From: Lophium mytilinum
Lineage: Eukaryota > Ascomycota > Dothideomycetes > Mytilinidiales > Mytilinidiaceae
Direction: 5' to 3'
DNA length: 64,000 nt
Assembly: GCA_010093605.1 (NCBI GenBank)
Contig: MU004193.1
Location: forward strand, 1,123,520 to 1,187,519
Position 1 is the stretch's first letter. Every line of letters begins with the position of its first letter. The notes under the pieces were generated by a model that was given only the letters and a program-made list of their open reading frames with translations, had not been told where the DNA came from and ran no database searches. This document shows positions 9,901 through 21,936 of the stretch, one piece after another. Both the position numbers and the translations under genes were made by a program.

Positions 9901-12743
9901 GAGTGGTGGGATCAAAGTGACGGTGTGCCTCTGCTGGAGGTCCAATAATGAAGAGCTGTTGGATGCACGCGCGAGAGCTTCCAGACGAGGCGGAGTGATG
10001 TCCGCGGGTAGCACTACGCTGGTGCTGTGAGTTGCGGGAGATCATCCGGAGTCGTCTTTCCCAGCAGCGCGGCCGCTTCGGGTGCACACAGCACCCACAG
10101 CTCAGCGGACCGGCGAAAGCGAATAGTAGAGGAAAGGCAGGGACCAAGAACAGAGGCCTCGTTGCGTGGATCCACGTGGCGGCGCAGTGAAGCCGCGAAG
10201 ATGGCATCGAATGACACGCAGCAGCTCTCCCACACTTCAGACCGATGATGCGGTCCATCACCATTTCCGCAATGCTAGGCGCCCATTGGCCGTGCGACGA
10301 CACCAGCAGCCGGGGGGCTGGCGAGCGAGGGCCCGGCGCACGGCGGGCACAAACGTCTGCTCCGAGCCAAAAGAAAGCATTCGCCCGATGTGACGAGATG
10401 CGTCCACGTGCAGCTGCGGCGCAGAGAGCGACAGGGCTGCCCGTGTTGGAGTTGAACGCTGCGGCTCTTGCTGCGCTGTCGGGCGGTACTTGGGGGTACT
10501 TTGGGCCCGTTTGATAGCACTGAGGCCCCGTTGTGTCGCCATGGCCAGGGCGTGATTGGCACTCGCTCAGGCGGCCGCCTAATCTCCCTATCTTACCAAG
10601 CAAGTGGTATCGCAGCGGTTGGCGGTGGCAGAGGGGCCCCAGGTACGGAATCCTCGAGCCCTGCCGCTCACCGTTCAGCAAGGAGTGAGGTTGAGTGAAT
10701 GCATGGCCGATCTTGCGCTCGAGGGCCCAAAACGCCGCCTGGGCCTCGCGGTTCCCACTTTTCCCGTCTGGCATCCCCGAGCGCCAGATCGCCAGCTCCG
10801 GCAAAGTCAATCCAGGCGAGCTTGCTTGCCCTGAGGCCTGCGGCGCTGTATCGTGGAGTCGCGACAGCGCCAGGCGGGCGAACCTCGACGACGGCCTCCC
10901 ACAACAGGCCGCGATCCCCGGCTGTTCGCACCTGGTGGCCGCGAGCGACTTGCCGGCGCTGTGAGGCAGTGCTGATTCGCTGCAGGGGACGACATTGCCA
11001 GACGTCCGGGATTCTTAGCGGGCTGCAGTGGCGGATGGACAGTGTGCGATTGGCGCGCGGAGAGCCAGCCTTGAGGTACCAGCAGGGCTCTGCTGCATGG
11101 CCCCAAAGCTCCCGGGATGCAGAGGGGGCCGAACTGCACGCGTGCCCTCGCTGTTTCGAAAATAATGCCGCTCGCACCCAGCTTGGGAAGCCTCTGATTG
11201 CCCGGATTAAATTGCTCTGATATGCCGGCAACGGTGCTGATAGGTCCGGGGCGACGACTTTCGAGGCCAGGGAGTCGAATGCCGATGCGCTGGAGAGGCC
11301 GTTTTGTGTATTGGAGCAACGGTCGTTCACTGACGCCGGGGGATGTGATGAGTGATGAGCGATCACGTGCCTTCCTTACACTGCAACACCACATCGGGCG
11401 TTGAATACTGGCGATACCGCATTGGTCAGCAGGGCTAGGCTCCCGGATCGCAGCGCAGACCCAGGGTGTTCGTCCTCGATGGCGCCGTCAAGCCACGGGC
11501 ATGAGGCCCCCCCCACCTCGCGGCAGGCCTGCTTCAGCTGCCCAGCTCCACGCTGATACCGTACTGGCGCCCGGGGCCCACGGAGCGCAGCGCACTCCCT
11601 GTGGCGCGAGAGGGAACGCCCATGCCTCACCGTCGCGGCGTCGTCGTGGTCGCATGAAAGAGGCCCGCTTGAACGAGGAGAAGACGCACTCGAGACAATG
11701 GGCACTCCACCAGGGCAGCGAGCGCGATTGAGGCCCCGCAGGCTGAGGCGACGGTCACGCTAGATGCTGCTATCGCTGCACCAGGAGTCCGTCGACTGTG
11801 CGACCCTTGGTGGCCGCTGCTATCAGACAGACTCGCGCAGGGAAGCTCCGATGGGCTGCTTGCTGGGCGCGTTTTGGTTGCAAGTCTCGCAAGTCACCAC
11901 TCCAGCTCTCCCCCGTACCCCCAGGTCTCTCCCTCGCCTTTTGCCCCGTTCCCTCTGCCACGACCAGGACACCCACAGTCCCATTGCTGCCCACCACTCT
12001 GCCACCCCCTCCCGCGCTGAGCCGTCTGCCCCTCGCCGCTGGCTGCATGGGCTTATCATTGGTTTAAGCTTCTCAGCCTTCCGACAGCTGGCGCGAATTG
12101 TGGCCGCGACGACACCACCCACAGCCCTCTCCATCCCATTGGACTTCGCCGTTTTTGAGAGCGCGGGCCAGTGACCGGCGTCCTGGACAGGGCCGAGCGG
12201 CTAGCGGCGTCTCCAATCCCAAGTTCCCAAGCCCAAAGAGCCATCAGAGCCACCAGAGCCATCTTATCCGCCCGCGCGACCCTCACTGCCCATACCATAT
12301 CAGCCCGCCTGCATCCTCAACCTCCACCGCACACCACCGCGGACAGCCTCCCCGCCGCGACCCCCAGATCCCTCTTGCATCCTCATCCAGGTCGTCCAAG
12401 TCCCGCTGTGCGCTGCATTCGTGTGTCTGCCCGCTGCTGCCATTTGTTGGGCTGGCGTTGTGCGCATCCGTCGTTGACCTTGCGCCATCTCCACCCAGCT
12501 GCGTTGAGACCGCGCAGCACCATTCACGGATTATTCACGGATTGACGACCCCCGCCGCTCTAGAACCGCACACGTCGCCCTCGCGCTCGACAGAAGTTCC
12601 GCCCGTCGCCGCATCAAGCAGCATCGTCCTCGGCACATCTCGCCGTCCACGCCTCGAACGGCGCCGCCAGCCTCTTTGTCTCAGGCTCGCCCGTGACAGA
12701 AAACGGCCACGCAGAAAACGGCAGCGCCAGAACAAAGGGAAGC
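6964..12743. other. 5.8-kb gene-poor region upstream of WHI3
   Basis: No credible gene. Several long open frames occur from 9.6 to 11.4 kb on both strands, one of 402 codons. They overlap each other in GC-rich sequence, are rich in Arg/Ser/Pro/Ala and show no domain, as expected for chance frames. From about 11.9 to 12.7 kb the plus strand is pyrimidine-rich, like a long 5' UTR. Long leaders are common for RNA-binding regulator genes such as WHI3, so a non-coding first exon or uORFs here is plausible. Confidence 0.55.
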
Positions 12744-14504
12744 ATGGCCGGTGGGCCGAGTCCGAGCAGTACTAGCCCGTCCAACTTGTCCAACAGCAGC
12801 CCGTTCCTGCACGGCTCCTTCAGCTCTACATCCTCATCGCCGCCCAAGCACCCGTACTCCTCGCAGACCAAGATGACCGCCGACGCGTACTCCGGATCGC
12901 ATGGCTACAGCCTCCCCACGCCCATTGGCGACAGACGCGCGCTTGAGAAGAACATGTCGCTACTATCCTTCAGTGAACTCGAATCGAGCCCGGACTCGAA
13001 GGGCCCGCCCGCGATTTTCCTGCGCAAGCTGCCGAGCAGCAGCGATCGCGAGGCCGTGCGCAACATCCTGCTTTTCTCGCAAGACATGATCGACTGCGAG
13101 CTCGTCCCGTCGTCGAAATACCCCGAGGACAAGGGCTTCGCCTCCGCCGTCGCCCGATTCCGCTCCATCGAGGGCGCAAAGGAAGCCAGAAACTTGCTAA
13201 ACGGAAAGCGCAACGCCTCCAATGATGCCAATATCATCGTCGAACTGGTCCAGGACGGCCTCCCAGGAACCATCGGCTCGAGGAGGAACACCGTGGACAG
13301 CACCTCTACCCGCCAAGGATCCGTCTCCGCTGCGTCTGGCATCTCCTCCAACGGCCAGAACGGACGCCAGTCGTCGCGCTACAACGGCACATTCCAGCAC
13401 ATGGAGAAGATGTCCCCACCCAACGCAACCCCAGGTCTTGGCAACGGCGAATTTCCCGTGCAGAATTTATTTTCGCCCACGTCCCCCGTGAGCACGTCCT
13501 TCAACCATCGCAATCTCGGCAAGTCGGTCATCAATGATGAGGCCGACGATGAATCAGACGGCCTCCTCCAAGAGACAATCGGCTTTGCTACCGGCAGCCA
13601 GCAGTCCCAGGCGGCCATGCCTCGTCGAACCACCAATCCATCTATTCCAGTCTCTCGTTTCTCGGCCCTATCACTCAACACTAATGGCACTAATGGCATG
13701 ACTTCACCACCACTGCCGAACTACTCTTCTCCCCGATCGGGCGCACCAGTTCAGTCACCGAGCACGACGCTTTCCGCAATGTCGCCACATACGACTCCGT
13801 CTTCCTTGAATAATCTCGGACCTAATGCCAGTTATCAGCAATTTTCCCAGCATTTCCCTAGACACAACTATCCACCCGTTAATCCAGCGGACCAGAACCC
13901 TCCGTGTAACACTCTTTACGTCGGCAATTTGCCTATCGATACTTCTGAAGATGAGCTAAAAGCCATGTTCTCCAAGCAACGTGGATACAAAAGACTGTGT
14001 TTCCGCACCAAGCAAAACGGCCCCATGTGTTTCGTTGAATTCGAGGACATCTCGTTTGCGACCAAGGCCCTCAACGAACTTTACGGCCACCCACTGCATA
14101 ATAGTGTCAAAGGCGGGATACGCCTCAGCTTCTCTAAGAACCCACTCGGCGTCAGGACTGGCCAGCCCAGCAGCATGGGATGCGCTACGCCACTCCAACA
14201 GTCCTCTGTGATGCCCGGATTTGGTGGTAACGGTGGTAGCCTGACGCCTGGCTTCACTACTGCGACTGGCCCGCCGCCAGGGCTTTCCGTCCCACCCGGA
14301 CTTCAGACAGCCTCGGCTGTGCATACCAACGGAGCATCAAACTTTGGAATGTTTTCGAACGGAGGTTTTGGAGTCAGCCATAATGACATGTCTAGCCCGA
14401 TTAGAGCTCATACGCAGCCAATGGGCGGGCTTGCGACCAGTGTCGCAGGCAGTGCTTTTGGCGGTATGGGCGGTAGGTTCCCGACCTACATGATGGGAGG
14501 TTGA
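12744..14504 (+). CDS. WHI3: WHI3-like RNA-binding protein (RRM), 586 aa
   Basis: Intronless as modelled. The frame is open upstream to a stop near 12557 but has no ATG there, only GTG at 12693, so I chose the first ATG (12744), giving MAGGPSPSSTSPS. A coding exon further upstream cannot be excluded. Residues about 87-160 form an N-terminal RRM-like domain (PPAIFLRKLPSSSDREAVRN). A long Ser/Asn/Pro-rich disordered middle follows. The C-terminal RRM lies at about 388-475, with RNP2 (TLYVGNLPID) and an RNP1-like strand (GPMCFVEFEDISFATKAL), and ends in the Whi3-typical GGIRLSFSKNPLGVR. Whi3 proteins bind and localise mRNAs such as G1 cyclin transcripts and control cell-size entry and hyphal polarity. 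Many form condensates through their low-complexity regions. The tail is Gly-rich. Orthology is strong, the exact start less so. Confidence 0.88.
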   Translation: MAGGPSPSSTSPSNLSNSSPFLHGSFSSTSSSPPKHPYSSQTKMTADAYSGSHGYSLPTPIGDRRALEKNMSLLSFSELESSPDSKGPPAIFLRKLPSSSDREAVRNILLFSQDMIDCELVPSSKYPEDKGFASAVARFRSIEGAKEARNLLNGKRNASNDANIIVELVQDGLPGTIGSRRNTVDSTSTRQGSVSAASGISSNGQNGRQSSRYNGTFQHMEKMSPPNATPGLGNGEFPVQNLFSPTSPVSTSFNHRNLGKSVINDEADDESDGLLQETIGFATGSQQSQAAMPRRTTNPSIPVSRFSALSLNTNGTNGMTSPPLPNYSSPRSGAPVQSPSTTLSAMSPHTTPSSLNNLGPNASYQQFSQHFPRHNYPPVNPADQNPPCNTLYVGNLPIDTSEDELKAMFSKQRGYKRLCFRTKQNGPMCFVEFEDISFATKALNELYGHPLHNSVKGGIRLSFSKNPLGVRTGQPSSMGCATPLQQSSVMPGFGGNGGSLTPGFTTATGPPPGLSVPPGLQTASAVHTNGASNFGMFSNGGFGVSHNDMSSPIRAHTQPMGGLATSVAGSAFGGMGGRFPTYMMGG

Positions 14505-16201
14505 ACGTGCGACGACATAGAAGCTTATGATGACATAGAAGCCTATGACGCCGTGACGCCTGACGATGCTACGTAGGAGTTTTGGGGAGCATTCGCCGGT
14601 CTCAGTGCGCATCGTTTCTTTCCTGTTCGTCTACTGTTGCGTTACATTCTGTCATTCCAATCATTGCGTGGTGTCTTGTTTTGGGTTTTTTTTGAGGGGG
14701 TTCTGTTTTCCTATTCGTTTCTTGTTCTGGCACGGGCATGGGTAATGGCGTGAAACTCCATCGAAGACGCTGTGTCTTTCCGGGGGTGGGCTCCGTTTCA
14801 AGCATACAGCGATGATTCCCCCTTGCGCGTTTTTTATTCTAGGGTTTTTTATTATTTTGCAAGGAGCTGGCTGGGCGCATTCCGGCGTCAAAGTTTGTCT
14901 GCGTTCTCCTTTCTTCACCAGTTAGGAGCATCCTTTGGGGTTGCATTTGCCTGTCGTTTCACTATTTGGTGTCTTTTCGAAGGGCAGGAAAAGTGTCTGG
15001 GACTCGCAAGGGAATTTTGTGCACATGGGAAACTACAGGACATGGAGGAAATTTGTGTTGGACTTCGCGGAATATGCCATTTTTTCGAATAGGATCTTGC
15101 TCTCCATTGTTTTGTTTCTTTTCTTTCCGCTTTCTTATTCGACTTTGGCTGACTTTGGCTGGCTTTGGCTGGGTCTTGTCGGTACACACTTCCTGTGGCA
15201 GGTTTCCAATTCGCTTTGGGTTAATTCATCTGGCACCGAACTTGTTTCATTCCAATCCGCTTTTGCACATATGGTATGGCGCTAGTAACATCGCGATATG
15301 AGTGCATTGCTGGATCGAAATCCAGGCTGAACAGAAGTTCTCGTCTTGTTCTTCGGTTGCATGGCGGTCGCTTATCTTGAGATCTCCTCTTTTCCGTCTC
15401 CATTTAGTTCAACGTCTTAGGGGAATAGGAGTCTGCACCTGCCCATCGGAGGAGTACTAGAGTCGCATCATACCATTGAGTGGGTGTTTGGAGTATGGTG
15501 CGATGATCCTGTCCTTACAGCATTTGGTTGTTCCTTTGGCATTTACTGGATTTTCACAGTTTCTCTCTCATTAGGGAGACGTTGGTCTTGTTGTAACAGC
15601 CTGCTAGCATTCAATCGGGGGGGCAATAGAAAACAATCATGTGTGGGGCTTCAGAAGAATAATCTTATGGCTGATCTGAAGTGAGTGATGTGAATTGTCG
15701 CGTCTTGCAAGAATCTAAGCAGTCTTATGGTTGCAAGGGTTTTCTTTTAATCTAAAGGAAGGCCACTAGAGTTCATCTGCTCAATATATATAATAGTCCA
15801 CAGCATCAATAAATGTAGTTTACTAAGTTGCCAACGTATGATTATACTGTAAAGATGTTACTGCTCCCAATCTTAGATGTCATCTCCAAAGGTATGTCGT
15901 TTCACTAAAAGTCCACCTTGATTTCCTCCGTGCTCTGCAAGCACCGATCGAAATCTACCCTAACACCTAGCATGAGTGCCTAGTTGACGTTGGTTGATTA
16001 GCGGAAACATGGTAGATCCTAGACACGTGACCATACCTTGGCAAACGAGCCGACCCAACTTCAATCGAAACTTTCATCCCAAAATCTACATCAACTCCCA
16101 GCCCCAATCATCACTCCAACCACCCACGCTTCTCGCCCGGCTCAATTGCCATTGTACTCACTCAACCCGCCCATGCGGTAACACATCTATCGTTCTCCAA
16201 G
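14505..16201. other. intergenic, WHI3 3' region
   Basis: T-rich plus strand just after WHI3 (about 14.6-15.3 kb) looks like a long 3' UTR. From there to 16.2 kb I see no gene, only short frames, and then the leader of the mS45 gene. Confidence 0.5.
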
Positions 16202-17617
16202 ATGCCGCCCCGGTTACGCCCCCGTACCTCTCTCCTCCCATCCCGTCCTCCCCCTACCGCCCGCCCACAATGCCTCCTCCTCCGCCCATCCCCATCACAC
16301 CGCCAGTTTTCACAATCCACACCACACTATGAGAAGGCGACGCGCATGCGGCGGAACATGTACAAGTGGATCAATGGCCCTGGGAAGGTCTTCCTCGAGC
16401 CCCTTCCAGGCTCGACGAATTACATGAGCGCGTACGATCGGGACGGGAACCTGCTCCGCGCACGGAAAGGGGGCGAGGGGGACGGCGCATCTGGCGCAGG
16501 GGAGGCGAAGCCGCTAGAAGAGGGCAAGCAGGCTGAAGACTCGGAACCCGCTAAGTCGGCGGAGGAAGAGCTGGAGAGCCTCGACGAAGCGGCTGTTGCG
16601 AAGAAGGAGGAGGACGCGGAGAAGCTAAAGGCTGCGCAGATTATGAATCTTCCGCCGGAGAGCAAGCAGGATCTGCAGCCGTTTCCGCTGAACGGGCAGT
16701 TTGTGAGCCAGCCGGTGCTGAGCGAGGAGCTGCGCGAGGCGATTTGGAAGAGGGTTATGAAGGATGGGGTGAGCTTGCCGACGGTTAGTGTGGAGTTCGG
16801 GGTTAGTAATGAGAGGGTTGGTGCGGTGGTGCGGTTGATGCAGATGGAGAAAGAGTGGATTGCCCAGGTATGTTTGAGATTTTCCTTTTTTTCCCTAACA
16901 CAACTCGATGCAATGATGAGACACAAAATATTTCGATTAGTCTTGAAGACACATACATGGTTAACAAATTTTTGCTATGCTCTTTCTGAAACGCATTCAA
17001 CCTTTCAATGATATCTATTGGCTTTTGGGGAGGGATCTTCACTAATGCTAGAGGATTCATAGGGCACACCGCTCGTCAAACCATATGCTCAGGCTGTTAT
17101 GGCTATGCTACCTAAGACCCCTTATGTTGCTAAGGGAGAGAACAAACGACCTGTCAATCACGAATCCATCAACGACCTCATCGTCCACCCGGCCACAAAA
17201 CAACAGCTGTTCGTACCCGTGTCCGAGTCTCGGCACTTCACGCGTGAGGACGCGGCGAAGGCGTTCCATCACACGCTCCTCTCCGCCGACGACCGTATTC
17301 CACATCCAGAACTCGTAGTGTCAGAGCGAGAAGCGCAGCTCGGGTTGTCGAATTCCGAGCGAATTGCAGCTGCGAGCGCCCGTATGCTCGCAGAAAGGCA
17401 ACGGAAGGCGGAGAAGGAAGCGAAGAGGAAGGAGTGGGAGGCGAAGACGATTACGAGAGTGCCGGGCAGGAGATGGGATTTCGTGTTCCAGGATATAAGT
17501 GTTGAGAGTGTGGGCAAAGATGGGAGGAGTGAGAAGGGCGTTGGCTGGAGATACGGCATACCACACGAAGACAGGAAGAGGGGGCAGGTCAAAATTCCCA
17601 CAAAGGTTGACGGTTAG
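16202..17617 (+). CDS. MRPS35: mitochondrial small ribosomal subunit protein mS45 (Bot1/Mrps35 family), 406 aa
   Basis: Exon 1 (16202-16867) and exon 2 (17063-17617) join in phase 0 across a 195-bp intron. The N terminus is Arg/Ser/Pro-rich and lacks acidic residues (MPPRLRPRTSLLPSRP), as in a mitochondrial presequence. The Bot1p family core then follows: MYKWINGPGKVFLEPLPGST, an acidic Lys/Glu insert, PFPLNGQFVSQPVLSEELRE, and FGVSNERVGAVVRLMQ just before the intron. After it come GTPLVKPYAQAVMAMLPKT, then INDLIVHPATKQQLFVPVSE and RIPHPELV. S. pombe Bot1 and yeast Mrps35 are peripheral proteins of the mitochondrial 37S subunit, needed for mitochondrial translation. The length fits. The 3' end converges on SND2, 365 bp away. 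Confidence 0.9.
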
Positions 17618-17982
17618 GGTGGTGTACCATATTACCAAGTTTTTTACACCTGGATATATCCAGTGCGTTGGTAGCGATTGTAGCATATACTGTAGGATTG
17701 TATCATATCGGCAGACACTGCCCTTCTTGCATCAATGTTTGGTTCTGTGGTTTTGATATTCACAATTGGTTCTCATGATGTACTCGAACACTAATGAAGG
17801 AAGCTCAACTTGGAGCTTGGCGCCATCTTGTCTTCCAATCGTCTTACGACCAATGCACCAAGCAGGTTTCATCTCATGACGGTGCCCTATAAGACGTCTA
17901 CAACTCGCTTCTAGTATACACGTGGTGCGCATTGAAGCACCACTTCTGCAATATGTGCCTTGACGGCCCAATGTGGGGCAAT
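17618..17982. other. convergent intergenic spacer
   Basis: 365 bp between the mS45 and SND2 stop codons, presumably their two 3' UTRs. No other feature seen. Confidence 0.5.
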
Positions 17983-18579
17983 CTAGCGATACTGCATTTT
18001 CTGGCCACCCCTCTTCTCCAATTTCTGTGACCTTTTACTGGCCCCGCCCTGGGGGACACCCGCACTGTCTGTCATGCCAGCCATGCCCCCCTTTGCGCCC
18101 ATGAATGTGGTATACGCCAGCCAGCCGGAATAGAGCGGGATGATAGCCTGTCTGTAATCAGCTTCTCAATCCTCAGAATTTCACCAGTCCCTGAAAATAC
18201 TTACCCACCACCACCAAGCCCAGTCTCCTAATACGGCCACCAGGATAGTGCATCCATACGTCCAGTATAGCACATCCCACATCCACTCTGTCAGCCCTTT
18301 CGCCTCGAGGTCATCGCCGCTCTTCTTTAGCTCCTTGCGTTCTCCGGCTCCTGCAGAGGCGTAGGTAGGGCGTCCGATGCGCTCGAACTGAAATTGGATG
18401 AAAGCCGCCGGTAGCCAAAGAAGAAGGTAAGTTATTAGGGATTTCCGCGTGAAGGAGCCGCGGAACAGGATGAGGCGCAATAGGAGATAGAAGGCATGAA
18501 CGGCGAGAGAGATGGACAAGGTGCGGTTGAGGATCTGGGTGTTGCGAGCCGCGAGGGTTTTGGCAGCTTTCTGGGCCAT
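17983..18579 (-). CDS. SND2: SND2/TMEM208 family ER protein, 179 aa
   Basis: Exon 1 (18579-18205) and exon 2 (18147-17983) join in phase 0 across a 57-bp intron with a GTAAGT donor. An upstream in-frame extension exists, but the family starts at MAQKAAKTLAARNT, so I used the ATG at 18579. There are four hydrophobic segments: after LNRTLSISLAVHAF, at SLITYLLLWLPAAFIQF, at WMWDVLYWTYGCTILVAV, and IIPLYSGWLAYTTF in exon 2. The basic tail KLEKRGGQKMQYR is the family's conserved end. Snd2/TMEM208 is part of the SRP-independent (SND) route that delivers membrane proteins to the ER. It is divergently transcribed from CDC27, with about 650 bp between the two starts. High confidence. Confidence 0.92.
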
Positions 18580-19228
18580 GATGGCTGCGTTGAGGGGTGT
18601 GGTTGATCCGTGAGGGCGTGTTGTGGTGGGATATTTCGTCCTGCAGCTGTGTTTCCGGCTGGGAGACGGCCGTTTCTGCCATTCACCGCCTTCGACGCTG
18701 GAGGGCGTTACCACAACAATAGAGAGCGCGAACCGTCAACTTCAACCACACACTCCACGGCGCCTGCCCTCGACTCTGACACGACAGACATGCCCGCCAG
18801 CTGCAGCACTCCAACCCTCTGCCGTCCCCAGTGCTGAGAAGCCCTACCTTCGACTTTCTGCGCGGCTTGGCAATTAGCTTTGTCAAGCGTCCTCTCCACG
18901 CCGGGAGCGTCTATCCTCCAGAACCGCCGTCAAGAGCCCCCTCCCGCGTCTCGCCCTGGGCCTTGAGAACCGCATTCATGCACCATACCAGTGGACCTCT
19001 CTTCTCCCACCACGGTCTTGCTTTCTCTCAGGCATCGCGCCAACACTATTCACCAAGCTGTAGCACCGTCTAGGTGAAGTCCAACACTCTCTCACGAGAC
19101 CCGACAAACCCACACACCGACCGCGACACTGCTGGCCTGTCAAAAGGACCCTCACCGCCTCTTCTGGCCTTTCTATCTCTTTCTCGCCAGCCAGCTCCTG
19201 GCTTCGATCAAGCTACACCATCACAACA
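18580..19228. promoter_or_regulatory. shared upstream region of SND2 and CDC27
   Basis: 649 bp between two divergent start codons, with pyrimidine-rich leaders on both sides and no TATA box I can defend. It must hold both promoters. No other gene seen. Confidence 0.5.
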
Positions 19229-21936
19229 ATGCCGCCCTCAAATACCAGCATCGCAGCCCAGCTGCGCCAGCTGATCTACTACCACCTGGACAACGACCTC
19301 CTTGACAACGCCCTCTTCCTCGCCGGCCGTCTGCACGGATTAGAGCCACGCAGCCCCGAGGCAGCGCATCTGCTCGCTCTTTGCCACCTGCGCCTGGGCC
19401 GCTACAAGGGCGCTTACGACTACGCCCGCGACAAAGGCCTGCGGGGATCACATCTGGGGTGCGCGTATGTTTTTGCGCAGGCGTGTCTAGGGCTAGAGCG
19501 ACATGCAGATGGCATAGCAGCACTGGAGCGCGCGCGGGGCCTTTGGGGTGGACGAAATCATTGGAGTGAGTGCGACTTAAGCGCTAGAAAAGGCGGATAC
19601 GAGCTAGACAATAGCATACTAACATATGCGCAGACAAACATTCAGAGACCTCGAGACGACATTTGCCAGATGCGGCCGCTGTAAACTGCCTGCTGGGCAA
19701 GCTATGCAGAGCGCAGGGCGACATGAAGAAGGCGGTGGATTGCTATGTCGAGGCGCTTAAGCTGAATCCCTTTATGTGGGATGCCTACCTTGATCTGTGC
19801 GATACTGGTATGTGCCGCGTTTTCCACATTGATGTGCAGTCCTTGGCACCATCTGTTCAACAACCTGACGATCTAGGCGCTGCGGTACGGCCGTCGAACA
19901 TCTTCAAGATGACGCCAGAGATGCTAGCTTTTCTCTCTCACTCAGCAACGAATGGAACTGGAAACGGCTCCCCTCCGCAAATACCAGCTCATGAACCACC
20001 ACCTACTCGGGCGCAGTATGTTGCCACCCCCATGGGAAACGACCCTTTCAACCCTTCAATCCGCACCGGAACTGACATCGGACTCAATCTGGGCGGCTCT
20101 AATTTGTTATCAAAACTCAACGGAAACGTTGTCACTAATGGAAATGGAAATGGCTCTCATTACCCGGATCTGGAAACCCCTACTTCTAATGGACAAAATT
20201 ACGACGACGACGTGTTAATGGGCGATGTGGGCGGAGGACCTGTCATCAGTATTCCCGCGAACGAACCGCCGCAAGCTCCGCTACGGCGGCAAAGGACGAT
20301 GCAGCAATTCGCCTCGGATCCGGGCATGGAGGCGCCTAAAATGAAATCGATTACGACGAGACACAGGTTAAAACCTGGGTCAGATGATACAGGTTCAAGA
20401 GATGCAACGGAGATTCCAAGACCAGTTGGACAGACTAATCATAAGAGGACGATTTCAGGACATTCGGCGATGCATTCGAATCAGTCTTCGGCACAGTCGA
20501 ATGCTGCGTTGTCACTTGACCCAACTGCGGCGCCTCAACGTAGGAGTATTCGGCTGTTCAACCAGATCAAGGAGATCAAACCGTCGAGCATGAGGTCGGG
20601 TTCCTCTATAGCAGGACGGGATATTGAGTCCAAGGAGAGGAGAGAACTGAGGAAGGCAAAAGCCACAGGCACCAAAGGTCGAACTGGGTCCGCTTCTACT
20701 GTCGGAAGAGTTGTTAGTGGAAACCGGAAACCGGTCGAGCTCACGGATCATAATATGAAGGATTCAAGACCTGCGAGTGTGAACGCTGGAGCATTCCCAC
20801 CCAAGATGACCTCAATACCACCTCCGAACGACTCCACCCGAGAACGAGACCAAGAAGCACTGCAATGGCTATTGGACCTCCTCTCAAAACTTGGAACTGG
20901 ATACTACCACCTGAGCCGCTACCAATGCCAATCCGCTCTCGCCGCCTTCCTCTCCGTTCCAACGCCTCAACGAGAAACCCCATGGGTCCTCGCGCAAATC
21001 GGCAAAGCCCACTACGAGCGCTCCGCCTACGTCGAAGCCGAAGAAGTCTTCGCGCGCATCAAGAAGATTGCGCCCTCGCGCATGGACGACATGGAGGTAT
21101 ACTCCAACGTACTCTGGCAGCTGAAGAAGGAAACCGATCTCGCTTACCTCTCCCACGAGCTCATCGAGCAGGACCGCCTCTCTCCGCAGGCCTGGTGCGC
21201 TATTGGCAACTCGTTCTCGCTCCAGCGCCAGCACGACGAAGCTATCAAGTGCTTCAAGCGGTCCACGCAGCTGGATCCCCGGTTTGCGTACGCGTTCACG
21301 CTGCAAGGGCATGAGCACGTCGCGAATGAGGAGTTCGACAAGGCGCTGTTCGCATACCGGAGCGCGGTGGGTGCGGATGCGCGGCACTACAATGGCTGGT
21401 ACGGACTGGGACAGGTGTACGAGAAGATGGGGAAGTATGAAACGGCGGAGAAGCATTATCGGGCAGCGAGTCAGATCAACCCGACGAATGCGCTGTTGGC
21501 CGTTAGGATTGGTGCTGTAAGTTCTAAACTCTTCCCTCAAACTTCATCAAACTGTAAGAAACGAGTTTACTAACGATTGTTCCAGGTCCTCGACCGCCTC
21601 CGCAAAACCGACCTCGCCCTCCTGCAATATACACACGCGTGCGACCTCGACCCGCGCTCCAACCTCGCGCGCTTCCGCAAGGCGCAGGCGCTCATGAAGC
21701 TACACCACCCGCGTGAAGCGCTGACGGAACTCACGATTCTGAAGGACCTGGCGCCCGACGACGCAAATGTGCATTTTATGTTGGGCAGGTTGCATAAGAT
21801 GCTGAGAGATAAGCAGACGGCGATCCGCCATTTCACGATTGCGCTGAATCTGGATCCGAAAGCGGCGGGGCTGATTAAGGAGGCGATGGAGGGGTTGGAT
21901 GAGGAGGGGAGTGAGTGGAGTGAGGGGGAGCGGTGA
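19229..21936 (+). CDS. CDC27: anaphase-promoting complex subunit Cdc27/APC3, 833 aa
   Basis: Four exons: 19229-19565, 19634-19807, 19877-21516 and 21586-21936. The second intron (19808-19876) is open in frame and could be missed, but the family sequence reads LDLCDTGAAVRPSNIFKM only when it is removed. The N-terminal dimerisation TPRs start at IAAQLRQLIYYHLDNDLLDN and continue to KAVDCYVEALKLNPFMWDAY. A disordered region of about 300 residues follows. The C-terminal TPR array runs from about residue 490 to 815, with repeats such as GWYGLGQVYEKMGKYETAEK. Cdc27 is a scaffold TPR subunit of the APC/C. It receives the C-box/IR tails of activators and drives ubiquitination of cyclin B and securin in mitosis. 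Orthologues include BimA and nuc2. The acidic C terminus ends EGER. Core conserved gene and left border of the accessory island. Confidence 0.94.

Noticed and set aside
9602-10810. 402-codon open frame on the minus strand
   Set aside because: Lies in GC-rich sequence with equally open frames on the other strand. Composition is Arg/Ser/Pro/Ala noise, with no domain or credible start context.
10668-11366. 232-codon minus-strand frame overlapping a 173-codon plus-strand frame
   Set aside because: Mutual overlap and random composition. Neither resembles a protein family.
12098-12775. 225-codon frame just before WHI3
   Set aside because: Ser/Pro/Arg-rich from a pyrimidine-rich leader and overlaps the WHI3 start in another frame.
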